Shown in pieces: positions 16,624 through 26,859 of a DNA stretch of 64,000 nt. The DNA is from Moringa oleifera (lineage: Eukaryota > Streptophyta > Magnoliopsida > Brassicales > Moringaceae). Position 1 is the stretch's first letter, and every line of letters begins with the position of its first letter. The translations under genes and the position numbers were made by a program. The notes below the pieces were generated by a model. That model was not told the DNA's origin. It did not search any database and worked only from the letters and a program-made list of their open reading frames with translations. The DNA is taken from positions 195,001 through 259,000 of the forward strand of contig JAJFZO010000742.1 of assembly GCA_021397835.1 (NCBI GenBank). The letters run 5' to 3'.

Positions 16624-17529
16624 TACAATGCGATTATTGTATATAAAAGGACCGTTTGTCGAACAAGGTAATTGGACGTAATCAAAATAAAATAAAATCA
16701 GAAAAAAATCTTGAAAATTAGAGCATTGACGCGTTTTGTCAAGAGATCTAATGAAATTAGTAAAAGATGGCTCATTTGAGTTATTTAGTTTAATAACTAA
16801 ATAAAGTAAGAAGGTCTTTTTTTTTTCTTTTGTTGGAGGAATTTTGATAGATAGGGCTCAACAAAAAGGCTTAGGTCATAACATAAAAATGTATTGGCAA
16901 GAATCCACATTTCCTTTATTTTAATATATTTAAAGATATTCTTTTTTTAGAAAAAAATATAATAAAATTTATTATAAAATAAATAAATAATATAATATTT
17001 TAAAATAAAAAAATATATTATATTATTAATATATTATAATTAAGATTTTTTTTATTTTAATAAATGTAAATAAAAAAATTGAAATAAAAAAAAGAAAATA
17101 AATGACACTTTGATTCTTTATCACAAACACATTTTTTAAATTTCAAATAAGAAAAAAATGAATCATTTTAGCTATGATTTAGTGGTATAATTTGATTCGT
17201 TGTACAAAAAAAAAAAAAAAAGAGGCCCGGCTGGGTACTGACTAGGCCAGGCTGTGGAAATAAAAAATGACTTTTTTGGACGAGACAAAATCAAAGAGAT
17301 ATTCCTTTTTTATATTTTTATTTGAAATATCTCTTTCGAACTTTTTTTTTTATATAAATAGAATTTCTGATAAGAGTTATATATATATATATATATATAT
17401 AAGTTGTATTGTATATAATTAATAATCTATACAAAAAAAAAAAGTAAAGTATTAAAAAAGTAAAGAAGGGCTTGTTTTTAAGCATTACTTTTTATGTAAT
17501 GTAAGATAGTAATTATCCTTTTTCAATTA
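16624..17529. other. trnG-trnS plastid spacer
   Basis: AT-rich spacer with A/T-only stretches (about 16,915-17,100), a 15-bp A-run near 17,206 and a TA microsatellite at about 17,380-17,401. No gene seen. Confidence 0.65.
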
Positions 17530-17617
17530 AGAGAGATGGCTGAGTAGACTCAAGCGTCGGATTGCTAATCCGTTGTACGAGTTATTTGTACCGAGGGTTC
17601 GAATCCCTCTCTTTCCA
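17530..17617 (+). tRNA. trnS-GCU: trnS-GCU copy in the NUPT
   Basis: Plastid serine tRNA of about 88 nt with a long variable arm. It has GGATTGCTAATCC with the GCU anticodon intact and the T-arm GGGTTCGAATCCC unchanged. The first base is A instead of G. It is one of the best-preserved tRNAs in the insert. Confidence 0.94.
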
Positions 17618-17707
17618 TTTCTTTTTTGATGATGTGGAATTGGAATATATAAAATCTTAATAATATTGTAACATTTATAAAAATCAAGTAAGAAAACCCT
17701 TATTTTC

Positions 17708-17818
17708 TTATTCTTCACGTTCGGGATTATGTCCTGGATCATTAGATAGGAATCTGAAGATGAAAAGAGAAATAAAGAATATCACTATGGTGTAAACAAA
17801 GAGTTTGAGAGTAAGTAT
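17708..17818 (-). pseudogene. psbI: PsbI, photosystem II reaction-centre small subunit, start codon lost
   Basis: On the minus strand a 36-codon frame of normal PsbI length ends in TAA (17,710-17,708). The expected ATG at 17,818-17,816 is ATA, a G-to-A change. The rest is open and reads LTLKLFVYT, one membrane helix, then [14 protein letters not shown]. There are a few further substitutions. PsbI normally sits beside D1 in photosystem II. ACG start codons can be edited in plastids but ATA is not a known edited start, so I call it broken. Confidence 0.9.
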
Positions 17819-18256
17819 TATACAATATCCAAGATCTTATCTTTATTTGAGGAAAAAAGAGAATAGATTCTTTATTTTTATACCACATATCCTATTTATT
17901 TTGACACCAAGAAATGAAGCGATTTTGATAATTTCTATAAATTAAATCAAATAGAAAATATTTTATTTTTTGAGAATTCATTTGTAAGAGGATAAGAGTT
18001 GAGTCTTTCCTATTACAAAATTTTTTTCATACCAACAATTAGGTATTGTGTTATGGTGGACTCTAATAGGTTCTTTCAGTGAAAAAAGGGGTTCAAAATG
18101 AGGAAATGGGATGATCCAGATTTATCACGTCTACCCAAAAATTTCAATGTTTGAATTGGGGTTTGTTCATACTGTAAGACTTATTTGATCTTCTTAATTG
18201 TTAAATTTTTTTTTCTCGAATAAATCATGAATTTTTCTAGGACAGTATTAAGGATC
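17819..18256. other. psbI-psbK plastid spacer
   Basis: AT-rich plastid spacer. No gene seen. Confidence 0.65.
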
Positions 18257-18442
18257 TCATCGAAAACTTACAACAGCTTGCCAAACAAAGGCCAAGAGAA
18301 AAAAGAGAACAGGTATTATTGGCATAACGTCTACGATTGGATTCAAAAAAGCATAGGCCTCGGGCAATTTAGCGAATAGAAAACTACTTGAAAAAAGGGC
18401 AGAATTAAAATAGATACAAATCAATTTAAATATATTAAGCAT
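18257..18442 (-). CDS. psbK: PsbK, photosystem II small subunit (open NUPT copy)
   Basis: A complete 61-codon minus-strand frame, the normal PsbK length, with ATG and stop. The amino-terminal leader-like part ([17 protein letters not shown]) precedes [20 protein letters not shown] and a membrane helix ending [10 protein letters not shown]. There are about ten substitutions relative to the common plastid sequence but no break. It keeps its normal place between psbI and trnQ. No nuclear promoter or transit peptide is visible, so I infer a silent copy. Confidence 0.92.
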   Translation of the reverse strand: MLNIFKLICIYFNSALFSSSFLFAKLPEAYAFLNPIVDVMPIIPVLFFLLAFVWQAVVSFR

Positions 18443-18787
18443 AAAAAATATTTTATTCTTGTAGATAATTTTATTTTGATTGAGTTATTAATATGTTATT
18501 GATATAAGGTCCAAATGAAGAAAGGAATGTAAGGTAGAGTAAAAGTACTTCTTTGAACTCACCCAATCAAAAATCCTTCCATTCTCACAAGAGAATAGAA
18601 TAAAATATACTTTCATACAATATCTTAATTGAATTATATGTAATGATCAATAAATTCGGTTTCATTTTATATCTACACGTGTCAAAATCCTAACACCAAT
18701 CTAATCTATTTCATAGATATTTGGGCTGGAATTGACGAACAATCACTAACAATATTAGTCTTTATTAGTGTTGAATAGAAATCTAAA
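18443..18787. other. psbK-trnQ plastid spacer
   Basis: AT-rich plastid spacer holding the degraded psbK upstream region. No gene seen. Confidence 0.6.
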
Positions 18788-18859
18788 TGGGGCGTAGCCA
18801 AGCGGTAAGGCAACAGGTTTTGGTCCCGTTATTCGGAGGTTTAAATCCTTCCATCCCAG
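18788..18859 (+). tRNA. trnQ-UUG: trnQ-UUG copy in the NUPT
   Basis: Plastid glutamine tRNA of about 72 nt. It begins TGGGGCGTAGCCAAGCGG, has GGTTTTGGTCCC with the UUG anticodon intact, and ends CCATCCCAG. Two to four substitutions are seen, one in the T-loop (TTTAAAT for TTCGAAT). Confidence 0.93.
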
Positions 18860-19341
18860 AGCATAGAATAAATATTATTCTTTTTGAACAACCTTCTGTT
18901 TAAGAGTAAAAAATTGGAGAGAACGTGATTCTTGTTTCTAATTTTTCAGGATTCAGGGGGAAGAAAGATTTCTTTTTCACCACTTGAATCGAGTTCAAAT
19001 AACATCTACTTGTGATCCGATTAAGGTCGAAGCATAGGTTACAAGAGTTGGAATTCAAATATATATATATATATATATTAAATAAATAGTTAAATCTATT
19101 TATTGATATAAATATGTACTTTTCATTCATACAATGAAATAGGCATTGCATTTATGCAATAAAATATGGAATTTATTTGAATTCTTATTGAGACTTTTTC
19201 TTCATAAATTCTCCATCCCGTTCATATTTCATATACAAATAAAGGGAAAAAGTATAGATTACTATGTACTGATGAAACAATGACTATTCATGATTGCATA
19301 ATTGAATCAATTGCATACTAGTTCCAAACTAAAGGAATGTT
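18860..19341. other. trnQ-rps16 plastid spacer
   Basis: AT-rich plastid spacer with a short TA run near 19,060-19,078. No gene seen. Confidence 0.6.
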
Positions 19342-20502
19342 ATGGCAAAACTTCATTTGAAACAATGTGGTAGAAAGCAACGTGCGACTTGAATTGAAGG
19401 ACATGATCTGCTGTGAATTTTTACATCCACCACTTTACTTTATACAGGAATAAAGGTGCTCTTGGCTCGACATTCTTTGTTCTATTCTATTAGAACCCTG
19501 ATTTTTCTTGGGTTCTAATGTAAAAAATAGTACATAATGGAACTCGAGGAGAAAGTATTTATTCCTTTCTCAAGGGGTAAGGACCTAGGGTTAGTGCCAA
19601 TCAATAAGTTGGAACAACTTCGTAAGTATATTTTTTTCGATGTAGAAATTGAAGGGATCCATTTCAAGCAATTTTTCAAATCCACAAGGAAAATTTGTTG
19701 AAATTGTGAAAACTTTTTCGATCTAAAGTGTATGATGCATGAATCAAGCGTTCATATGATTTTTTGATAGAAAAAAAATCATAAACAAAAAAAGGGCTTG
19801 TTGCTACCATTTTTAAAATGATTAAAAATCGTCGAAGTAATGTCTAAACCTAATGATTCAAAGCAACGATAAAGGATCCTGGAACAAGGGAATACCGTTT
19901 TGTTTTCAATTGTCTCAACAACTAGATCACAATGAAGAATCAAAATTGATTCTAAAGGAAACAAACAAAAAGGGGGTTAGAGACTACTCAATAAATGAAA
20001 TACCTAATGGTTTACTGTTGACTTATTTGAGACTTATCCAACTTTGAGTTATGAAAGTATAAATGCTTTTTTTTTTCCAAAAAGAAAAGAAGAAAAAGGA
20101 TTTAGGACTTAAATGCCTAATTGATTTGGTCTTTTATGAATCTATTTGACATTCTAATTTTATACATAGATAGAAACTCATTTCTAATCATAATCATTTT
20201 TTTCTTGAGCCATATGAGGAGAAACCCTCTTATACATTTCTAAGGGGGGTAGTATTCATCTACATCAATCCCAATGAGCCATTTATCGAATCGTTGCAAT
20301 TGATGTTCTATCCCGAAGAGAAGGAAGGGATCTTCAAAAAGTGAGTTTTTATGATCCGATAAATAATCAAACCTATTTAAATGTTGTTGCTATTTTATAT
20401 TTCCTTAAAAAAGGCGCTCAACCTATAGGATCTGTTCATGATATTTCAAAGAAGGCAGGGGTTTTAATGGAACTTAGTGTTAATCAAACAAAATTAAATT
20501 AA
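19342..20502 (+). pseudogene. rps16: Plastid ribosomal protein S16 gene copy with group II intron; spliced frame still open
   Basis: Exon 1 is 19,342-19,381 (40 nt, MAKLHLKQCGRKQ). The intron starts GTGCGACTTG at 19,382, and exon 2 is 20,276-20,502, ending TAA. Joining the exons gives 88 codons, the usual S16 size, with no stop or frameshift. Recognisable parts are YRIVAIDV and [13 protein letters not shown]. Substitutions hit conserved residues (for example R to Q or H in the basic N-terminus, and KVGFYDP to KVSFYDP). S16 is a small-subunit ribosomal protein. In the nucleus the roughly 890-bp group II intron would not be removed, so I treat this as a pseudogene despite the open frame. Confidence 0.92.
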
Positions 20503-21356
20503 TGAAATACAAAAAAAGAGGGTGTGGATGACTCATATATAGCTTTGTATAAAAAATTCTCTACTCTTTCCCCCTCTTTTCCTTTATTCATACCTATTTA
20601 TTTTTCCTAATTTAGTATTCCTACTAGAGAATATCGTGTTCTATAATGAGAATATTTTGTTTTACAAAAATTGATTTTATTGATAAAATTTTATTGGTAT
20701 AAAATACATAGAAAAATAAATGAAGAAATTGGTTTAAAAAATATCTTTTTTTTTTTACATTACTCTCACTGAGGTGATTTTCTTTCATTATAAATTTATT
20801 TACAACTAAGAAAACAAGGGATTAAGCTTGTGTTTTTTTTTATTATATATTATATATATTTTTATTTCTTTTTTATATTCTTTTCTTCATATTCAATATT
20901 CACAATCACATTGAGAAGAGTGTATCAAACAAATATAATGTGATCATAGAGAAATAGATCTATTTATCCCCGATCCATAGGTTTGGTTTTTTACTTTACT
21001 TCATTCAAATCCTAGGTTCTTTTACTTTTTTGTGATACAAGAAATTGTTTTGGTGTGATATAAGAAGTCTTTTTATTTATTGATAGTGAAAAAAATGGAT
21101 AAATAGCATAAGAAAAAGAGGCAGTCTATAAATTTTTATTACTTTATCTATGTGTTTATTTGAGAATTTTTTATATTTTTATGTACTATTTACTCTGTTC
21201 ATTTATTTTTTTGTTCATAATCAATTAAAAAATTTTAGTTTAAATTTTTTAGATTTCTTGCTAGTTTAATGTTTTGGTTTTGATTACATCGTGAAATTGA
21301 ATCTTTTTTTTTTTTTGTATTCCGATTGTATCTACACATTCTAATTATTTTTTTTC
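20503..21356. other. rps16-trnK plastid spacer
   Basis: Very AT-rich plastid spacer with long T-runs. No gene seen. Confidence 0.65.
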
Positions 21357-21393
21357 AGGTTGCTAACTCATCAGTAAAGTACTCGGTTTTTAA
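21357..21393 (+). tRNA. trnK-UUU: trnK-UUU 5' exon only
   Basis: The 37-nt 5' exon of plastid lysine tRNA: GTTGCTAACTCATCAGTAAA, then CTCGGTTTTTAA containing the UUU anticodon, followed directly by the group II intron start GTGCGAC. The first base and several stem bases are changed. The 3' exon is not in the window because the insert ends inside matK, which lies in this intron. Confidence 0.9.
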
Positions 21394-22104
21394 GTGCGAC
21401 TAGCATCTTTTACACATTTGTATGAAGAAAAGGATTCGTCCATACTAGTGGTAGAGTTTGTAAGACCACGACTGATCCTGAAAGGAATGAATGGAAAAAA
21501 CAACATGTCGTATCAATGGAGAATTCAGATAACATATTTCTTTCTTTTCGAATTGATGTAAACTCGTGTTTGAATTATCGGTGCGGAACAAAATGAATTG
21601 AATTCAAAGTTGGGTCGAGTGAATAAATGGATAAAACTATATGACCCCAATTAGAGGGAAACAAAAAACAATGAGCTTCTGTTCATAATTTGAATGATTA
21701 CCCGATTTAATTAAATGTTAAAAATATATTAGTGCCTAATGCGGGAAGGACTTTTCTCATGAGTGGATTATCAATTTTTTTAATGAGTCCTAACTATTAG
21801 TTTTTCCCTATTATGGGTTGGATATGAATGTGTAAAAGAAGCAGTATATTGATAAAGAAACAATATATATTTCCAAATCAAAAGAGCGATTGGGTTGAAA
21901 AAATAAAGGATTTCTAATCATCTTCCTTATAAGCAACATAAATCAATTAGATGGAAAAAAAAAAGGGTAGAGAATCCGTTGATAAGTTTACCTGTTTTCA
22001 AGGTATTTATTCCTTTCTTACTATAATATCTTGTTTCAACTCTATCGCACTATGTATCATTTGATAACCCAATAAACACCCGTTCAAATCAAATTTCAAT
22101 TGAA
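21394..22104 (+). other. 5' part of the trnK group II intron (upstream of matK)
   Basis: The roughly 710 bp that normally separates the trnK 5' exon from matK. It opens with GTGCGACTAGCATC and holds no other gene. Confidence 0.75.
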
Positions 22105-22677
22105 ATGGAGGAATTTCAAGTGTATTTAGAGCTAGATAGATCTCGGCAACATGACTTCCTATACCCACTTATTTTTTGGGAGTATATTTATGCACTTGCT
22201 CATGATCATAGTTTAAATATAAATAGATCCGTTTTGTTGGAAAATTTTAGTTATGACAATAAATCTAGTTTAGTAATTGTGAACCGTTTAATTTTTTGAA
22301 TGTATCAACAAAATCATTTGATTATTTCCGCTAATGATTCTATCCAAAATCTATTTTTTGGTCACAACAATAATTTCTATTATCAAATGATATCAGCGGT
22401 ATTTGCAATGATTGTGAAAATTTCATTTTCCCTAAGATTAGTATCTGCCTTAGAAGGAAAAGAACAAGCAAAATCTCATAATTTACAATTAATTCATTCA
22501 ATATTTCTCTTTTTTAGAGGAAAAATTTTCACATTTAAATTATGTATTAGATGTACTAATACCTTACCCCATCCATTTGGAAATCTTGGTTCAACCTCTT
22601 TGCTACTGGGTAAAAGATGCCTCTTCATTGCATTTATTACGGTTTTGTCTCTACAAGTATTGTAATTGGAAGAGTCA
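22105..22677 (+). pseudogene. matK: Maturase K, 5' fragment
   Basis: The first roughly 570 bp of matK (full gene about 1.5 kb), the intron-encoded maturase of trnK. It opens [20 protein letters not shown] and continues through [18 protein letters not shown]-to-TGA change at 22,297-22,299 stops the frame. A one-base insertion near 22,505-22,520 shifts it. Similarity is lost at about 22,677, just after the region equivalent to EYCNWNS, and marks the right end of the plastid insert. The catalytic reverse-transcriptase-like and X domains are absent. Confidence 0.93.
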
Positions 22678-24050
22678 CAACACCAAGCATACAGTGAAGA
22701 AATTTTTTGGTTAAATCATTTACTCGATTATATATATTCACATTTTTGGTTAAATATATTTCAATTTACACCAATTAAATAAGTATGTAGCTCTTTACCT
22801 AAATTTTTAAATTTTCTATTTTATTATTCTTATGCTAAAAAATCAACACAAGAGTTTTGTTAAATTTTATTTTTCAATTATAAATTTATAAAATAATAAT
22901 TTGATTAAATTTAATTTGAATTGGTTTTATTTTAATAAGTTTGAGTTTTTAATTTAAATTTACATTAAGTTTCAATTTGAATTTGAGTTTAATTGGATTT
23001 AAATTTACACAAATATGAAATTTTAAGGGAAAGATTTTTCTTAAGCATCCATCTAGAGGTATTTGCGTAAATAACCAACATTAGTAATGTATGTTTTTTT
23101 AGCACTTCTTAGGCATTTAGGAACCAAATTTGTCTTTAATGAAAGGTGTGCAATTACTTGCTTGCTCACGTATAGAAATCGAAAATTAAACCTCTCAAAC
23201 ATCTCATTTTTCCTCTTAGCCCACATTCACCTAACACTCTATCATTTCGCTTTACAACTCTTCAATTAATATCTATTGATAACTTTACTTTCATTGCAAT
23301 CGACCATCAAAAAACATTCGGAAGCTAGCAAAACAAAAAGAAATCAATCGAGGCATGGTTTAAGATAATATATTCTACTAAAATTTTAGATTTTTCCTTA
23401 TTGAATACGTAGAGACTAAGTTATCTTTGATGTTTGATTCATCATTTTTTTTTTGTTTTTATTGTCTTTTTTTATATATATTTTTGACTTTACTTTACAG
23501 TTTTGGAACCTTGGATACATGTTTCTAAATATTCTTCCTTGGATTTTGTTATTGGTGTGTGAATCTTGGATGTCTCAGTATATCGTTGTGCATTTTTTTC
23601 AATTTTTTTTGGAACTTTGAAGCTAAAGAGTTTGTTTGGGCATGTCAATATGTGTCATATGTGTTAGTTGTAGAACTTTTGGTCTATGAGCTTCAATTCC
23701 TTAGTTTGGGTATATCTATGTAGATCATTTGATTGATTTCGTAACATGTTATTAAGAACTGTATCATATTTGGTGAAATCATATCATGTTTGGTTAAATC
23801 GTTTCATGCTTGTTGAGACCGTGCTATGTTTGATGAAATCATATTGTTTTCGGATTTTTGGTTTACTTTTGTTATTTCGTAACCGATTTTTATGTTTCAT
23901 GACAACATTCAAATGAATTTAATCTACTTTATTGATTTGTAACTTTTCTCTCTTCGTGTGTGTGTGTTTTTTTTTTTTATTTGTGACCTTTGTTTGCTTG
24001 GATTTTGGTTCTGTTTTTTTTTTTTTTGTCAAAGTGTAGATGCTCACCAC
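22678..24050. other. AT-rich nuclear DNA right of the NUPT
   Basis: No plastid similarity and no recognisable gene. There are long A/T stretches (22,720-23,010) and poly-T runs at 23,446-23,456 and 24,016-24,027. It includes the 20-bp minisatellite listed separately. Confidence 0.6.
23756..23846. repeat. 20-bp minisatellite, about 4.5 units
   Basis: Imperfect head-to-tail units of GAAATCATATCATGTTTGGT at 23,756, 23,775, 23,795, 23,815 and a partial at 23,835. The related AATCAT word recurs at 25,990-26,290, inside the decayed transposon gene region. Confidence 0.75.
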
Positions 24051-25019
24051 TAAAGCTGTATATAAGCCATATGTGACCTTAAAAAGTCTTCAGAGATCAA
24101 GAAGATGATGAAGCACTATGCTAATGATGTCATCCTAACTTAAACGAAAATTTTGTATAACTTACAAAAGGAGAATTTTAATATGACATGCATGAGGCAC
24201 TTCCTACATGTACACATTAATTTTAACTTTTATGGAATCATTGTCCATAACCTATTCCTTCAAAAGATTCAGCAAAACTATGAGGAAGAGATGTAGTTCA
24301 GTCACGGCGAGAATGAGGTTTGTTTCAATAAGGTAGAATTTTACCTAATTAATAGGTTGCAATTTGGTGAGCTATCAAATACAAACAATATTGAAGCCAA
24401 TCCATCTAGCTTTTCCACATACTTTAGGGGTAAGGACAAAGTCGATGATAGAAAAGTGAAGACAAGGCTATTGTAAGGAGGGTTGAAGATCCTGATGATA
24501 AGGTTAAACTAGGGCTACTATACTTGTTGAATGGCTTCATCATAGGCTATAATGAGTGACAACAAGTCCCTACGTTGCAATTCAATTTGGTTGACAATTT
24601 TGAAGCATCCAACATATTCTTATGGGGCACATGGGTTCACCGTAATTCCTTGTTGTACTTTAAGAAGGTAATTACAAATTGAGTCATGGAGGGTGATGGC
24701 TCGAGCTATAATACCTATGGTTTCGTATGGCATTGCATGTAAGTGAAAATTCACTTTTATGTTTTTTTTTTCATTTCACTTTAAATTGATGAAGCATACC
24801 TTCGTTTTCCTTCTTCTAAGGTTTTTGCATTCGAGGTAATACATATTACCAACTTGCATGGTATCAAGTTGTCAAGCTCTAATTTGTCCTGGCCTCAAAT
24901 TTGTTGTTGGAAGTTTCATTAAATTCCCTATAATGTAGACTATAAGAAGATCTTCACAAATTATGTAAGTTCCAATTCGTGACTTGATTTAACATTTCCT
25001 TATCTCCTTTTATGCTTTT

Positions 25020-25210
25020 ATCTTCCTTAGTAATTTTGTATCTTCATATAATGATTCGTATATTGTTTTAGTGATTTTATGTCTTCATTTGTAATTTTGT
25101 ATCTTCATTTAAAAAGTTGTATCTTCATTTTATATTTTTTACCTTCATCAGGGTGGTTTTGTATCTTTATTTTATATTTTGTAAATTAATTTAGTGATTT
25201 TACATATTAT
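25020..25210. repeat. Degenerate repeats of a TTTTGTATCTTCATTT word
   Basis: At least six imperfect copies of a word like TTTTGTATCTTCATTT, spaced about 25-35 bp apart, in what looks like an intron or gap of the decayed DUF1985 gene. Confidence 0.6.
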
Positions 25211-25989
25211 TTTGTTCTAATTCAAGTCTTAATTTTGTCATTTCAGATAGGGGCCAAGTTAAAACTAGAAAACTAATTCTTGTTAAGTGCAAGACCCCAT
25301 AGTATGCGAGGGTTGAAAAGATTGTGATTCCTTTAAAGCCATAGGACTCTAATGTGCTTACTGCATAATCAAAGATGGGGATAAGAATATTGATGACATA
25401 GTCAAGGTTTCCACTTAATGCAAGTCTAAAAAATTACCTGTGTTCTTACAAAAACATACAAGGTACGTATTGATTGTTATACTAATATTAATTTTGCTAT
25501 GCAACATATCTCTCATTGATATCTAATTGTGGTCTTTCATGGATCCTTACTTACGGCAACGAGTAGGATTTGTAATTGTAAAGCAGTCAAGGGATGAAGC
25601 CGCTAATGAAGAGATGGAGTGAAGGTTGCATATAGAACACAAGGATGAGGCCATTGAATGGTGGATTAGGAGAGAAAAGGGGAGGAGAAGGAGTAGAGGG
25701 TAGATGAGGCACTTAGGATTAAAAGGGTTGATAGCTCAACTCAGGTTGGGTGGGTTGAGGGGGAAATTCGAAGGTTTACCGTCCCTTAGATGTTATAAAG
25801 GTGAATTAAACATTATAAAGGCAAAGATAAAACCATATGGATTCCCTTAATAAGGGATGTCATGTGGAACAAATGACTATCCTTAAATTAATCTAGCTTG
25901 CAATTAAAAGCTACAGATTAGGTGGCCAAGACCCATCTTGCACTACGTTAAAACTAGTACGAAATAAGAAAACTTATTATGGTTATTTT

Positions 25990-26300
25990 TCTTTTATCAA
26001 ATCGAACATTAGTTGATGAAATTGTTTACTTGATTGTACCAATCATAACTTAATTATAGGAATTGTAACTTAGTTAATTAAATCATAACCTTGTTTAGTA
26101 AATCATAACAACATAATCATATGGAAACTTTTTTTGTATCTTCTTTCCATCACTAGTTTGAATAAATCGTATCCTAATGGAACCAATTTGTTTTTTCTTT
26201 TTGTGAATCATATCTTTTTTCTTTCTTTTTTATGTAAATCATATTTCATTTATGTGAATCATACCTTCTTTACTTAAATCATATCTTTCTTTCTTTTTTT
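25990..26300. repeat. Degenerate AATCATA-rich repeats
   Basis: About ten occurrences of AATCATA(A/T)C or similar, spaced 20-40 bp apart, between two fragments of the decayed transposon gene. It resembles the minisatellite at 23,756 in word content. Confidence 0.5.
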
Positions 26301-26859
26301 TTAATTTGCAATTATGACTTAAAGTGGATTATGTTATGCATTTTTCAAGGTGGTAATGCTGACTTCACATCACACCAATATGCTATTTTTGAGGAGTCTA
26401 CCAAGTTTGAGCACTCTAATGATCAATCTAAAGATAACTTGAGCGAGAAAGAGGAAGAAGTGGCCATCACAAGGCTAAATAATGATGTAGTTGCCCTACA
26501 GGGGGCATATAATGATGAAGTGCTTACCCTTATAGAGCCAATGAATGTGGTGGTAGCCCCTGCAAAGGCAAGTGGAGTAGTCAACAATCTTTATTAGGTC
26601 AATGGAAGAGGTGGCAGCTCCTATAAGGCTAATTAGTGAGGATGAACTAAGAGGTTGGTTAGTGATGATCATAAGACTACAAAAGACTTGGTGATTGTCA
26701 TAATTGAGGCCATCAATAATGCGTTGTCAGTTGGTAGGACACATACATGGTCAAGACAACTCTGTAGCCCATATGTCGACCTTACTACTAAGAAAACATG
26801 CCTTAAGTCTGCTTACCTAATTAATGCTAAAAAATGATCACTGAATACAACATGTTCAT

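Larger units (their letters stand above)
24183..26837 (+). pseudogene. Decayed DUF1985-type (Ulp1-associated) transposon gene
   Basis: Conceptual translation on + gives pieces that resemble the plant DUF1985 domain, which is found in proteins carried by Mutator-like and other plant transposons together with a Ulp1-like peptidase. Pieces are MRHFLHVHINFNFYGIIVH (about 24,190-24,250), EVCFNKVEFYLINRLQFGE (about 24,316-24,372), LLYLLNGFIIGYNE then FNLVDNFEASNIFLWGTWVH (about 24,513-24,640), and GDGSSYNTYGFVWH. After a likely intron (GTAAGT near 24,741) come VFAFEVIHITNLHGIKLSS and WPQICCWK. Downstream open pieces at 26,331-26,597 (acidic linker) and 26,655-26,837 (with SPYVDLTTKKTC) fit the linker before a Ulp1 domain. 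Stops and frameshifts abound (TAG in place of a likely TGG at 24,294). No Ulp1 catalytic domain and no terminal repeats were found. Confidence 0.7.
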
